Assembly: GCF_901709675.1 (NCBI RefSeq)
Contig: NC_051088.1
Span: 5,665,664-5,729,663, forward strand
DNA length: 64,000 bases
Origin: Syngnathus acus
Taxonomy: Eukaryota > Chordata > Actinopteri > Syngnathiformes > Syngnathidae
Direction of reading: 5' to 3'
In this document: one piece after another, positions 1 to 16,180 of the stretch
Layout: the number at the start of each line of letters is the position of its first letter
Position numbering within the stretch: the first letter of the stretch is position 1
The notes under the pieces: generated by a model
Told to the model about the DNA's origin: nothing
The model's input: only the letters and a program-made list of their open reading frames with translations
Databases searched by the model: none
Program-made: the position numbers and the translations under genes

Positions 1-3000
1 TTGCTCAGTCGTCAACATGACTAGAATGGATGATCCTTGACTAACATTACACTGAAACAATCACTGACACAGGACAAAAGTAGGCTACATTGTGCTGGTG
101 AGTGGTGAATATTCCTTCAGTCCTTACCACTCTCGTTCTTTCAGAAAAGATGTCGCAAAGTGGCGGGAAAAAAAAGTGAATCCTTTGATTTGGCTTGAAT
201 CTTACAAATGGCCCCGTGATATGTCACATAGACCTAAAGAGATATTTTTCAGGAACATTTTGGATCCATCCTCAAGGTACCACTGTAATCCTCTCAAGAA
301 AAGGACTAGCATACTGTAGGCCACCTAATCTGTAAGGTGAATGTGTCTCTGAAAGTTCGTCTCTGTCAGTGCGGTCCCATGCAGCTCATGTCTGTTTGCA
401 CCTTGACAAACCTGCAATCATGCCAGGAATTCACATAAACAACGCACCCTGACACACATCAAAACCTGCACTTCCAGTAGCTATCATCTAAAGCACTTTT
501 TCATTCACAATGTGTTTCCTGGCTTACACCAGAATGAAAAACATTCTTCATCCCTAAAAGCGGTGTTACACATGATTTTAATGCACACATTTGGAGGGGA
601 TTACCATGTAGTTAATTGTAGTCTTCGACACAGTAGTTGGAATGAGCTGCCATAAATGGGATGCTGGGCTGGCACGCAATTTCACTCTTTCATTGCGGAT
701 TTCAAAGAGCAATTTTCCTGTGCAAAGTTTTATCTATACCGTCACCATTCATGTGAATTTATGCAAAAACTGTTTTGTAAACCTGCCAAAAAGTAACCTA
801 CCCTGCACACTTTGGGTGACCCAAAAATAGCAGAAAGTGGTTATTGTCAGGGTGAGAAGTGCTACAGGGTGGCTTTGAAGAGCATCTCCACTCTTCACAG
901 AGACAGCGTGGCGACACAAAGTCACACTCAGCTTTTCCCCTTCAAATACCAGCCACCTCCTCACACCTTCTTGTCAGCGCCACACACGTATTGTTCGTCA
1001 CTGATGCAGAAAATCCAAGTTGCAAGTGGCGTTTTGCTCCAAAGTATTAACTAAGCTGCAAATTACGTAGTTCATGGGATCAGCCTTAAGTGGTATTTAG
1101 TTGGCTTGGCGAAGCAGTTGAATGTGAAAAGGAACTATTAGAGAGAAGATACCCCTCACTAGATATAGCACAATGACTCCATGCTCCGTTGTGTTTACAT
1201 TTTCAGCGCCAACAACGATTGCCTTACTGTATGTTCAGCTGGCAGAAGATTTATCATTGTAGTGCTGCTACTGAAAGTGTTTCTATTTACAGTATGTACA
1301 AGATATGCTTCAGTGGGATGTTAGATAGGCGAAGTGTCAATGTGTTTTAACACTTGTACACATTTTACATGCGAGAACTGGAAGAGTGTTCCCAGAATGG
1401 GTGTTGTGATTGTGAATATATTTATTTATCATTTATTTGACTCCACTATATATGCCATACAATTTTACATTCATATTTTCCTTCGATCCACAGATGGAAA
1501 AAACATATTGAATAAAAACATTGAAGGTGATAATATTATACAACAATCAATTCATTACCATAATTTTGAGTGAGAGAGTTATATTGCAGAAAAAAATAAC
1601 TTTTTAATTAAGTGACTGTTGAAAATTCTGATAATGCAGTGGAATTGAGAGTAGTTCAATTGTGTCTTGAATACAACTCTTGAAATGTTGAGCGACCAAG
1701 TCTTAAAGGCAATGCATTAAGATCTCTTTTGTACGGCACAAACAAAAGTTCATGCTGCAAGGACAAAAGCAGTTAACTATCCCTCAACCTGACTGTCTGC
1801 TACAACTGCTTGTATGCACAGTGATGACTTGTGATAAATGTGACTTTGTGTTGTTTAGAAAGAGCAGCTGCTTGTCAATCCTGTGGATTAACATTCATCT
1901 CCAAAGGGCTCGGATTACAGTAAGAAATGAAGGTTCCCTTCACCTGCCCGGTCTTGTAGTATACGCACGCTTTGAACACTCACCCTGCATTTTGAACACA
2001 GACAACATTAATGTGATGCCCCGAGGCTAAGGTGCACAACAGCGGAAATTTACATTCAATTAATTTTTTTTTCCAGAAATCTTCCAGTTCCACCTGAGAC
2101 AAAGGATCACAAACGAAGAAGTCATGTACTGTTGCATCGTTGCCTAATATCATGTATAATTAGGGAGAAAATGATCTATCTATTGAAGGAATGGGGTCGA
2201 AATACAAAAAGTCCTGCCTAGCTACAAAAACAGATATGCTCGAACTTCATTGAATAAAGTACATAAGCAGAAAAGTATATTCACATATTAAATCAATAAA
2301 AGAAATATTTTAAGCATATAATTATACCTACACACCAAATCAATAAAGAAGACATAACTAGACATTTTTAATAGGTGGTAATGACAAAGGTTTTTATAAC
2401 TTTATGATCTGATATATATTTCTGAGCACTGTGAAATAACAAATGTTTTTTGATATATTGCCTAAATAGCTTAATGACCCTTAAGGAACTGTGTAATGCA
2501 TGCCTGATGTTTTTCCTCTAAATCATGGACACGGCCAGAGTCGTCTTGACCGTTCAGTACTTGATTATATCTTGTGTTTTGACTAAACGTCATATGTCGC
2601 CTAAATGCGAGACGCCAGCTTTTCGATTACTACTGAACGCTCTGCACAGAGGGAGATATTTTGCCTAACAAAGAAGAGATACGGTTGGAAGCATGATTAA
2701 ACTAAGAATGTAATGATGTAAGCAAAGACATGGAGTATCAAAAGAACAAACTTTGCATAGTCAGGGAACATTAATAAATTGATGATGTCACAGCCAGAAG
2801 CTCACATAATTCCGTACAAAATGACAAAATTGAAAGAATGACGAATGGATGAGGTGCGACAGTGTAAGAATGGAGCAGAATGTTTACAGGAAGGTCACTT
2901 GGAGATAAAACCAGCAGGTGCCAGAGGGAGACAGCCAAGGACTCGGCCAAAGATGATCACCAAGGCCGAAAGACAGGATGGAAGACGGCAGCCCCCACAC

Positions 3001-3416
3001 ACACACCGAATCGTCCATAACCAGCACCCACTCCCGTTGAATCAAACTCTACTGCGAACTCGCCCCACCCCAACGACTCATCACCCATCAAACTCGGCCC
3101 ATACCGGCCTGTGCAACTGAATATAAGCTGACCAAAGAACCTTGAACGTTGCCTTTTCTGAATGGAGACTTTCTGCTCTTGAAGGGCCCAGCGCTGTATT
3201 GTACTTTCCTGAAAACAGAGCTTTCTTAACAAGAATTGTGATTGAACTCAACCAACCTCTGTAAGTCTAATTTCTGCTTCAGTGTCTTAGTATTTTCCTA
3301 AATCTGAAGAAATCAAACGAGCACGCAGTGAGTAAATTGGATAACAGGTGATTGGCAATGGCTTTTGCCGTGAGGCGCAGATAGCGCGCTCCCTAAATTG
3401 TGGACAAAATCCAACA
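1..3416. other. AT-rich intergenic sequence, no gene recognised
   Basis: Only short, low-information reading frames occur. None has protein-like composition with convincing splice sites, and I recognise no transposon here. Confidence 0.6.
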
Positions 3417-3565
<149 letters not shown>

Positions 3566-3659
3566 CTGCATGTGTAAAATAAGGATGTTTTTGTTATGTT
3601 ATCTCATCATCTCTGAGAATTGAAATTAAAAAACAAACAATATATGACTCACCGGCATT

Positions 3660-4392
3660 ACCATGATGAGCTGAGTATTAACGGGCTGTTGCAACACCTT
3701 CTACACTGCCATCATCCAGTCTGTCCTCTGCACCTCCATCACTGTCTGGTTTGGATCGGCCTCCAAACAAGACAAGCACAGACTGCAACGGACAATCAGG
3801 ACTGCAGAAAAGATAATTGGAATCAACCTCCCATCTATCCAAGACTTGTACCTCTCCAGGACCAGGAAACGTGCAAGGACCATCTCTACAGACCCTTCTC
3901 ACCCAGGTTGCAGTCTGTTTGAACTACTCCCCTCCGGACGGCGTTATAGAGCTCGGTACGCCAAAACCAGCAAACACAGAGACAGCTTCTTCCCCCAGTC
4001 TGTTGCTCTGATGAACTCACACCACTCTTAGAGTCTCAGAGTCATTACTGTGCAATAACGTCCTGCTCTCCACACCTTTTTTGAATTTGTCTACACTGTT
4101 TGTACTATGTGTCCTCTCTGCATCCATTGCAGCCTGGTCATCCTGGATAAGGGACCTTCCCATCTGTGGTCTCTTCTCAAGGTTTCTCAGTTCCCCTAGC
4201 TGGGGTTTTGAGTTCTTCCTTGCCCTCTTGGGAGTTTAAGATCAGGGGATGTTTGAGAATATTTGCCATTTTTCACATGTCCTGAGTGTTGTTAGTCACC
4301 TAAATGTTGAACAGAGGCTGTGATTTACCGAAGTCAAATTCCTTGTTTGGCACGCTCAAACATGGCGAATAAAAACTCTTGAATCTTGAATA
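3660..4392 (+). mobile_element. 5'-truncated LINE, 3' end of ORF2 plus 3' UTR (L2/Rex-like)
   Basis: From about 3690 to the stop at 4029-4031 one frame reads as the C-terminal end of a non-LTR reverse-transcriptase ORF: FYTAIIQSVL, ITVWFGSASKQDK, RTIRTAEKIIG, SRTRKRA, LFELLPSGRRYRARYAKTS and DSFFPQSVALMN. The LLPSGRRYR and SFFPQ blocks are typical of the tail of L2/Rex-type fish LINEs. A 3' UTR of about 350 bp follows, ending in a short repeated tail (ACTCTTGAATCTTGAAT) at 4376-4392. The upstream part of ORF2 is missing, consistent with 5' truncation at insertion. Exact clade not determinable by eye. Confidence 0.8.
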
Positions 4393-6307
4393 TTGGGAAA
4401 ACAAGGGCTATGAGTCACAAAATGAGAGCACCCACGCCTACCATCTTCAAGCGACCTATGAGCACAACAAGAATCCGTTCCTTAACAATGGTCAATCCTC
4501 TTTGGTTGACTTTGCCATTGAACGCAATTGAAATAATTATCTACCAAATTTCAAACTGTCACCATTAACTAAACCTTTCAATATAATATTTTTTTAACAT
4601 TATTTGTCACACAAATATAAGCTGATCTTAATTAAAATCGCACAAACAAATTGACTCAAATGTATTCCACCAGTCAAATAAAATGTATTGAACTATTTTA
4701 GTTCAGGAAAAGTTGCTCAAAATCCAGTGAGAGTCCTATCAAGCCAATAATGGGAACAAACAAACATGGGTTGTCCAAACCTACCAAATTAACCATGGCA
4801 AACAATTTGTAAGTCTGCAATGTGACTGTAATTAAAGGCTGGATAGTTCACAACGCGCATCAGTTGAATACATCAAAAACTGAAGTACAATGTTGCCCCA
4901 GACAGCTTGGCTCCTTAAGTTGCCACCTGTTTAGGGTCACTTTCCAAAAATGTATCCTGCAGCTTGAGAAACCTTGAGGTCATGTTTGCCACATCACTTC
5001 CTATTCTGTCGTCTTTGCACAGGCATCCTGTTCATTTTAGAATTCAATAGAAATTTTTAACCCTGACCTGCAATTCCCTCAGTGGTCAGGTTGCTACATG
5101 CGTAGAGGATCTGGGGTCGTTTGATTGTTTTGTTCGGTCACTGCGGTTGGCTGATCGCTTTTACTTACTGCCCCTCACACAAGAAAAAAAGAAAAAAAAA
5201 AGGTGATAGAGCCTTACAGTCCTTTGCTCCCAGACAGTGGAATTCATTTGAGCTAAAAGCTGCCTCCTTCCTCTGGGCAGTTTTAAGTACTAGCCTTTGA
5301 AAACACATTTGCTTAGGCAAACGTTTCAGTAAGATTTTTTTTCCTTGCTTTGTGAGTCTACATTTTAACGATGTGGACCACTTTGGGAGTCCTCTCTGTT
5401 ATAAGTGTTTTCTAAATATAATGTACTTACTTTAAAGAAGCAGCACTTATCAGCCATTTAAATGACAACTGGTGGCAGACTATTATGGCGCTCCTGGAAG
5501 TTAGAGCTCAACACAACTGAAGTTAACATTTCAGCTTGGGAGGCAAAGTTTAACAGCATTATTTTTCTTTTCAATTTTATGGTATTTAATGGAAAACATA
5601 AGTCATTATTTTTTGTTTATCAGATGAGTCACAGATATAATCATGTGATTAATTAGAATAATATGATGAATTACAAAAACAGCAATATGACGATAAATCC
5701 TGCTGAGGCACTTTATTAGCTCTTTCAGCAAGATGATGAGCTCAGCTTGTTTTAACCTGGTTTTCACCTAATCTGTTAATTAATGTTCTGGCCTCAGTCC
5801 AGTGGTGCTCGTGAAGCAGGTAGGTCTAAATTATACATGAGACAGCTTCCATAGGAGCTGCACCTTTCATCTCTCAGCCTGACTTACAGCCTGTCCAACA
5901 CGGAATGCTGACAAAGGTACTATGTCTGTGCAAGTGTAAAGACCTCGTTTCATTTGCATTTTTGAGCTCCATGAATGAAAGTGATTGTTTCAGTCTGTGC
6001 GCTGAACAAAATTGCTCTATTAGAACTTGTTGGAGGATTCTCCTGTTTGTTGGAATCTGATGCACGACAGAGTGAACAAAATACTATCATGGTGGTCCAG
6101 ATTATTCTGCATGCCGACGATACATCACTTGACACATTTCTGGGTGACTGCAACATCAGTATACCATGTATAATGGTTTCATTACAAATGTTTACTAAAT
6201 TAGAAACTGTGGTAGCTGGTGGCAGATTAATGGACAAACTGTGACTTTGAATCAGTTTTTAGTAGTAGTATTTTTGCTGTTATATGCAAAATATAAAAAT
6301 ATGCAAT
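4393..6307. other. Intergenic sequence, no gene recognised
   Basis: AT-rich unique-looking sequence with an A-rich run near 5184-5202. No exon-like or transposon-like stretch found. Confidence 0.55.
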
Positions 6308-6632
6308 GCGACGGCTCGGTGTAGCACTGGTTAGCACGTCTGCCTCACAGTGCAGAGGTTGCGGCACCTTTGTGGACTTTGCCATGTTCTCCCTGTGCCT
6401 GCGTGGGTTTCCTCCGGGTACTCTGGTTTCGCCCCCACATCCCAAAGACATGCATGGTAGGCCAATTGAGCACTCCAAATTGCCCGTAGGTGTCAGTGTG
6501 AGTGTGAATGATTGTTCGTCTGTGTGACCTGCGATTGGCTGGCAACCAGTTCAGGGTGTCCCCAGCCTTCTGCGCAAAGTCAGCTGGGATAGGCTCCAGC
6601 ACCCCCGCGGCCGTCATAAGGAGAAAGGTGAA
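6308..6632 (+). mobile_element. tRNA-headed SINE copy
   Basis: It matches the other SINE copies here: head GGCTCGGTG...TAGCACGTCTGCCTCACAG, the middle block CATGTTCTCCCTGTGCC...GGGTTTCCTCCGGG, and the distal block CAACCAGTTCAGGGTGTCC...GATAGGCTCCAGCACCC. The pol III box B region of the head is partly deleted compared with the copy at 40905. The 3' ATGG tail is decayed, so this is an older copy. Confidence 0.85.
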
Positions 6633-6925
6633 GTTAAATGTCATACTTCAGGAATTCCAAAACTGCTTTGTGATCCAATCAAAATGTTACGTATGTAATG
6701 TCAAAATACAATAAAATATGCAACATGTTAAAATATGATACTAACTCAACTTGAATTGATTTAGAAGCTAAAAATTGCATGCAGCAATTTCCTTTTGCAT
6801 TAATTTTTTTCAATATACAAAAAAGATATGTTAAACCAATTTGCATGAATACAAGAGCCAAAAGGGCTCAATTTGTCTCAAGTACCCATGTGCACACACG
6901 CACGTACACGCACACACACTCACAC

Positions 6926-7190
6926 ACGTTAGGGTCCTCGTTAGGGTTCACAGTGAGCTGGAGTTTATTCCAGGGCACCTTCGGGTGAGAGGCGGAAAAC
7001 ATCCTGAACTTGTCGCCACAAACATCAATTTACAGTCACATTCACACCCAGACTTTGCCTGTCAATCACAGGGCAAATAAGAAACATAGAACCATTCACG
7101 CCCTCATTCACAACATCACTGAGTTGGAACTGAACCCATTTTGCCTCCTCCAAAAACTCAGGCGTGTGAACCACGACGCCGTCAGTGACT
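6926..7190 (-). mobile_element. Degenerate SINE copy, reverse orientation
   Basis: Reverse-complement remnants of the same SINE type: GAGCTGGAGTTTATTCCAG, TGTCAATCACAGGGCA and the head end near 7150-7185. Heavily mutated. A CA-rich run lies just upstream, at about 6893-6925. Confidence 0.6.
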
Positions 7191-7230
7191 TGTAAAACAA
7201 TGCAGGCTCTACAATGGCCAATAAATGGCT

Positions 7231-7290
7231 AATAGAATAGAATAGAATAGAATAGAATAGAATAGAATAGAATAGAATAGAATAGAATAG
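7231..7290. repeat. (AATAG)n microsatellite
   Basis: Twelve perfect copies of AATAG. On the minus strand it reads (CTATT)n, a common 3' tail of fish retroposons, so it may mark the 3' end of a worn minus-strand element to its right (about 7291-7400); that is only a suggestion. Confidence 0.95.
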
Positions 7291-9311
7291 TACTGTCCTT
7301 CAAGGTGCAATATACACTTTGATTTATCAGCACAGGAGACAGAAAGCACTAAAATACAGATATTGACGCAGATAAAATCTATAACAGACATAAAAAGACA
7401 ACTTAATTTTACATTGAAAATGGGTGCCGCCTTTGTTGCGTGACGTTAGATTTCTTCATGGTGAATCTTCAGAAAATCTTGCAAAGTAATGCTCTTTTTT
7501 ATTTTCTGTTCAATTTGAGAAGCGATTCCAAACAGCAAGATTATTTAGGATTCTTTCAAATCTCTAAACAGCTTGAGAGTTGCATCCACACCTGCTACAA
7601 AGGTAACGTGGCATGTTTTCAGAAAAGAATGTGTAGTTAAATGGAATATTGTTACAATCCCAAGCAACAAAAGAAAGCTGCATCATAGGAGACATCAACA
7701 GTGCGCAGGAGAGGGAAATCCATGGGAATCTATTTCATTAGCATATGAATCAAATTCCAGCAGCAGGAAGGAACAGTCAGTGCCCACAAGCAAGTGAAGA
7801 TGAGTAGGGAAAACTGTCTTATATTCTTTGGTTAAAAAAAAGAATCTTTTGGGGATAACTTTATACATCCAGAACAAACTGACATTCAACACAGTATGTC
7901 AGGGCTGGCCAACAAGCTGCTTTTTAGGAACTTTGTTGTGACTTCACTAGCTGACGATCAACTTGTGACTCCAATCCTCCAAGATTTTCCACCATCTTAA
8001 GAAAAGGGTGTCTTTAAACTATGCCTTCCGAGAAGAACAAGGACACAGCTTTTGGTACTAGCCAGAAGTATGACTTGTTGAAAATGCAACACACGTGGGT
8101 TTCACTCTTGCCAACAGACCTAACGACCACGTGTGTGAGGTAAAAATACTTTTTCCAAACTCTTAAGATGTGTGTCAGAATGTTCGGATAAAATTGCTAT
8201 CTCTTCAGGGTCCTTGGAAGTTTGTGGGCGTCTGTGATGAGTCATAGAAATCACTCCTATGCATTATTTTAAAACATGCCTGTGCCTGTTTCTGATTTTG
8301 CAGACAAGCATCTGACTGACACTGTACAAACATTCACTTTGATCTTCAAATGGTTTTTTTTTCAGCCAAAAGCATGTGTCACGTACACAGCATTTGTTTT
8401 CCCCACGTTTAATTAAACATGACACATTTTTTCCCCTTTCATTAGGTACAATTCTTGTGTGCAAAAGATGTACTCCTTTTCCTAATTTCAACAGCATTTT
8501 TTTTTTTACTCAACTAAATATTGAACGCTGCGGAGAAAACAAAGTTTAAGTATATGTGCCAAGACATGTTTTGATACAGGTTTAAGCATCTGCTGGGTGC
8601 TACTTGCGGTCGACCTTCCAAGCCCTAACAGGAGAGTATGAGTATGCACACAGCAGCCAGACCATCACAGCCAAATTCTTTTCTCTTATCAGCAATGAAA
8701 AGCTTTCTTATGATGAGGCCTAAATGGCGCCGTCAGACAAGTCCTTTTACACTGACATGGGCTGATTTTTAAAAAGGCCACCTGTGGAGCTCCTTCTTCC
8801 ACAGGTTCCAGGAGCAAAACAAAACAGTGCAGTGATCCACAAAGAAATCTGCAGGAGGTGACCGTATACAGAGTGGCTGTTTACTTCCTTCTCTGAGACG
8901 TGCTGTCACTATCTTCTGCATTTTTGTCTCAAAGTGAGCATTTGTACTAAAAAAAAAAAAAGAAGAAGAAAAGCACTCTTAACAGTCAGGCTACTGTTCA
9001 AAAAGAAGTGTCTTGATGAATCTCAAGTATATGACAGCATAGCATGACACAAAAAACATGAAGGACACTGGCCCTTCAGGACCGGAATTGCCCACCCCTG
9101 ATCTAATGTTTCCATAAATGAAAAAATAAATAATCAAATTAAGCATTATTTTTTAAAAATCAACACAGAACAGTAACCTTTTAGATGACAGCACTTTTAC
9201 ATAAAGTAGCCAACATTACACATCGCTAACGTCACTGGTTATGGGCCAAATCACTTTGACTCCCTTCAGAAGTCAGTAAAGGTCTGATGTCTGTGAAAGA
9301 TTATTCTAAAC
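7291..9311. other. Intergenic sequence with a hAT-like terminal fragment
   Basis: No gene recognised. Positions 9063-9100 read CACTGGCCCTTCAGGACC...CCCACCCCTG, the typical right end of the short hAT-like family seen at 37582; no matching left end or target duplication was found nearby. Confidence 0.5.
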
Positions 9312-9662
9312 TATGGGTTTTCTACTGGTTTTGTCTAAAGGACCACCATAATAATGGAGAAGCAACTCTGGGACCTCTACTTTGGCGGAATATTATTTTA
9401 TTTTGCACCGAAGGAGGATAGACCTAACCAGGCTGTTTATTTGCATCTGTATGTCTATTTTGAGGAATCTCAGCTGCATTTTACATAATTTGGATGGGTA
9501 AATGATTCACAAAATTAGCTGGAAAATAAATCAAGTCTAAATAATAAACCAATTTTATTTTTTTAAATGTTACAATTATTTTCCCTTTCCAATTACGCGG
9601 ACCACCTGCAATACTGCCACGGACCACTTGAGGACCGCGGACCACTGGTTGACAAGTCCCTG
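9312..9662. mobile_element. Possible non-autonomous hAT-like element
   Basis: The left end (TATGGGTTTTCTACTGGTTT, GGACC) and the right end (GGACC..GGACCACTGGTTGAC..CCCTG) are imperfect inverted repeats of a form common in vertebrate hAT elements. The flanks give a candidate 8-bp target duplication, TTCTAAAC against TTCTAAGT (6 of 8). There is no transposase coding. Confidence 0.4.
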
Positions 9663-10401
9663 TTCTAAGTGATTATCCTGTGCTGTGGGGTGTATAAAAG
9701 TGGATTTTTCCTCTTTGGAAACATTTTTTGCACAAAATGTTTTTGCGCAAAATCCCCCAAATCATCCACCACAATAAAAAATGATGAGAAGAATTATACA
9801 TCGCAGATTGCCAACAAACTAATATTCAACTTCACCTGTCATTTTCCGCTACTCGTAACTCGTACTTGTTTTTCTGCCTCTCACAAGTCAGTCTTAGTAT
9901 TAGACTCGCAATTGTCTGTGTGGTCATGTCAACTCATAGGAGCTCACCAATGCTTTTGAGAATGGAGTGCTTTGGAAACACCATATTCCTTTGTTCCCAA
10001 TGGCCCACTGTAAACATTCCCCTGTGCGAGACTTTGACTTCACCAAACAGTTGTCGGCTACACCACCTTTGCCCTTGGTTGTCGGGGACCAGCAGGCCGA
10101 AGGGCACAAAGCCAGACGATGTGGCAACGAGAACAACGCGTAAAACATTTACTGAGCGTTGTTAAAAGAAATCCACATCCCTTGACGCAGGACAGATTGA
10201 TTTAGATCTAGAAAACATTTTTTTTAGTCAGAAAGACAGACAGAGTGATGACCCAATCAACTTGCGACAGTGACCCCTCTATTTTAAACCGCTGCGTTAA
10301 CTGTGGTGAATTCTCCTGTCAGTGACTCCTGCAAATATTTCACAAGCATTCCAACTGTGCACTGTCTGTCCTCGGAGGAGCCCAATAAATTGCCCCACCA
10401 A

Positions 10402-10432
<31 letters not shown>

Positions 10433-12170
10433 AACACGCACACACACACACAAAGTTTTTACTCCCTTTCACTTCTTTGACTTCATCAAACTAGTCAACT
10501 GGAAGCGGGGTTGTGATTCTTGTGTGTCCTTTAATGCCATGGAAGAAGGGTGTTGGTGCACAATCACCGGAGACAAGAGCCTGGGAAAAAGATGGCATTG
10601 CCACCTGGCACTCTACATCAAATTGTTTTTAAAGCTGGGAGTCTCTCAACTGGTAAACCACAAAGCAAAAGTAGGCGCTGGGTATGTTAAACTGCTAGTT
10701 TTCAATCAATTTGGAATAACAAGCAAAAGTATTTCATTTGGGGGAAAATCTTTTGCTGAAGATGAAAAAGGACAGTGACTCACGTGTAATATTGAATGAA
10801 ATATGGGTCTTTTTTAGTTTACTCAGTTTTGATATTTCATTCACTTTAATTCATGGAAGTGTCACATTCTTCTTCAGAATGTGTTTAAATGTAAAACGAT
10901 CTGATTATGTACTATTTATTTGGTGCAATTGCAATAAAATGCTGACATGCACTCTCCACGTGAATAATGTATTGAAAAATACATTTGCTAAGTTCAACTT
11001 CTATTAAAGTGGGTTACACCTTTATGACCAGTGGAAAATGTGGGTCTTGCGGCACAACCAATTGAAAACCCCGATTTAATTTGCCAAGTTTCTACTTATA
11101 AGAGCTCTTTCAAAGCAATGCATGCATCGTGACAGCATCCAAAAAACAGCTTTCGGACAGCTGCTTTCTAGAATTCCTGTGAAGAGGCATGACAAATATT
11201 CATATACAGTATGCAGAATTCCAAGTTTATCTGATCAAACGGTTTAAACTGCTAATGCACATGAAATCATTCAGCAAAATAATGACATGATATTTTGCCC
11301 TTCTAGTAAAGCAAATTCAATGAACATGTTTCTTTCTGGTTACAAACTGAAACGACCATTAGTTACACACTTTTTAAAATGAGTACCATTCTCTCCCACA
11401 GATATTTTCTTGTTCCAAATTTCAGAAAGATTTACGCTTAATGAAATTCTTATCGTCTTTCCAGCGCTTATAAGGGTGCTATGTGAAACAAAGGCAAATA
11501 CTACTGTCAGTAGTTTAGAGTTAATCTGCCACATTCAAACCTATAATAAAAAGGAGTCATCACACACCTGCCATCATTCGTCAAAATAACCCCCAAAACA
11601 TTTGAGTGGCTCTAGTCACCTTTTCCTGACCCTTTCTAGCAGAGGCATGGAGATTTTGTGCTAGCACTGACAGGTATTTTGTACTGTTCATAATTGCCTC
11701 CACTCTGACTCAGGCCCAAGTCCCTGTGAACGAAAAACAGTCCCACATAAGGTTGTGCCACCACTCTGCTTCACTTTAAGTAAGTTGTTCATTTTGTAAT
11801 GAGCCGTGTTGCGTGTTTGCCAAATCTACCTTCTGGAAGTATGGCCCAGAAAGTTCATCCTTGGACTCACTGGAATGCAACACATAATCAACATAATCAA
11901 TACAAGAATTGATATGACATGACATGCAAGAGGGCTTCAATGCTAGTTCCACAACTTGTTGGTTTGTTCCTTCTGTACTGTCCTTGGCCCATGTGTACTT
12001 TACGTCTGGTGGTCAGGTCGCCGTGATCCTTAGGTTTCGTCCTGGAATAGTAGTCAGTATGATCTTATCTGAACTTAAGGAAAGTACAATAACACAGGAT
12101 ATACAAAATTATATGCAGTTGTGTAAACTAGTAAAGAAGACATGACTGAAACATTACATTTGATAATCTC
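9663..12170. other. Intergenic sequence, no gene recognised
   Basis: AT-rich, with a (CA)n tract with interruptions at 10404-10452. No exon-like stretch. Confidence 0.55.
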
Positions 12171-12394
12171 AAAGTCAAAGCCAAAGTCAAAGTCTGCTTT
12201 ATTGTCAATTTCTTCACATGTCAAGACACACAAAGAGATCGAAATTACGTTCCTACGTATCCCACGGTGACGAGACATAGTACACAATATACATACAAGT
12301 AAACAACACAAAAAGTAAAAACAAGAAGACACAAACAATGAATAAGTAAGAGCGATGAATAAATAATAAATAATAATAAATAAGAGGAGCAAAA
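12171..12394 (-). mobile_element. Retroposon 3' fragment with (CTTTGA)n tail, reverse orientation
   Basis: On the minus strand this reads through a T-rich leader, CACCGTGGGATAC, GACATGTGAAGAAATTGACA, ATAAAGCAGACTTTGACTTT, ending in a CTTTGA-type repeated tail at 12171. The same sequence recurs at 40675-41286 (same orientation) and 58100-58202 (opposite orientation), so it is a dispersed family. The polyadenylation-like AATAAA next to a short repeat tail suggests a LINE-mobilised element. No coding content. Confidence 0.75.
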
Positions 12395-15097
<2,703 letters not shown>

Positions 15098-15219
15098 CTG
15101 TTTAAATGAAGCATTCTGCTGTCACTTGCTTGTTCGCGCACAGGAATGTGAATTGCAAGTTGAGAGCGATTAAGTGGTTCTCAGTGATGAACACAAGGAC
15201 AGCAACATACATACTCCAC

Positions 15220-15398
15220 TTGTTGTCCTCATTAGGTTTGTTGCAGCCTATCCCAGACGAGTTTGGGTGAGAAGTGGTGCACCGTACATCCTAGCTAATC
15301 ATAGGGCATATACAGAAAGTCTTCAGAAAAAACCTACACAAGGACGACTTCCCCCTAGGAAGGTGAAGTCACCAGAGGCAGACGTGCTGACTACTTGA
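15220..15398 (-). mobile_element. Degenerate SINE fragment, reverse orientation
   Basis: It resembles the reverse complement of the SINE: GCAGCCTATCCCAGACGAG, then ATCATAGGGCATAT, and at 15371-15395 the inverted head with GAGGCAGACGTGCTGAC. Strongly decayed. Confidence 0.5.
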
Positions 15399-15501
15399 GA
15401 ATGTATTCCTCAATGAGAGCATCATAAGCCTATATCTAATTCATACAAGGATTTCTTCATTTATATTTGTTTTCATTTTTAGTCACAAATTATTTCAAAG
15501 C

Positions 15502-15830
15502 GTAGGCGGCACGATGGCGCACTAGTTAGCACGTTCGCCTCACAGTTCAGATGGTGTGGGTTTAATTCCACCTCCGCCCCTCCCTGTGTGGAGTTTGCAT
15601 GTTCTCCCTATGCCTGTGTTGGTTTTCTCCGGGCATTCCGATTTCCTCTCACATCCCAAAAACATGCATGGTAGGCTGATTGAGCACTCCAAATTGCCCC
15701 TAGGTGTGAGTGCGATTGGCTGGCAACTGGTTCAGGGTGACCCCCGCCTACTGTCCGATAACTGCTGGGATAGGCTCCAGCACGCCCACGACCCCCGTGG
15801 GGACAAGCGGTATTGAAAATGGATGGATGG
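15502..15830 (+). mobile_element. Full-length tRNA-headed SINE with perfect 13-bp target duplication
   Basis: The 329-bp element starts GTAGGCGGCACGATGGCGCA and ends in (ATGG)n. ATTATTTCAAAGC occurs immediately before (15489-15501) and after (15831-15843), a perfect target-site duplication that fixes both ends. The head has a tRNA-like box A region (ATGGCGCACTAGTTAGCACG) and box B-like GGGTTTAATTCCA, suggesting pol III transcription. The body has the usual CATGTTCTCCC, TTTCTCCGGGCATTCC and GGGATAGGCTCCAGCACGCC blocks. About 20 bp of the body is missing compared with the copy at 40905. Confidence 0.95.
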
Positions 15831-15938
15831 ATTATTTCAAAGCTATGACATTGTTACCAGCAATAAACGTACTCAAGAATAGTAAGAGGGTGTAGAGAGA
15901 AGAACGGTAATATATAGATAGGGTAGCAAATGGAATAA

Positions 15939-16180
15939 TGGGCATCGGTCTTATACATTAGTTGAGAGGTTCAGGGTTCAAATCTTGGCTCAAGCCCTCC
16001 TGTGTGGAGATTGCATTTTCATCTGAGCTACATTCCACATTTCAAAATGTGTGTGTTACGTTAATTGGTGTCCAACTGGTTTGTTTGGAAGGCAAGCAGT
16101 CTGAGTTCCTCACCTCTCACCCAAAGTCAGGCTCATATGCTTCAGCTCACCCGTGACCCTGGTGAAGACACGATGATAGA
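15939..16180 (+). mobile_element. Degenerate SINE copy
   Basis: Weak but collinear resemblance: GGGTTCAAATCTTGGCTC (head box B), TGTGTGGAGATTGCAT, ACATTTCAAAATGTGTGTG, and CACCTCTCACCCAAAGTCAG. It lies directly downstream of the younger copy at 15502. Its ends cannot be fixed. Confidence 0.5.

Noticed and set aside
7902-9100. One 1.2-kb hAT element bounded by CAGGGCTGGCCAAC and CCCACCCCTG
   Set aside because: The flanking 8-bp sequences do not match and the interior shows no transposase.
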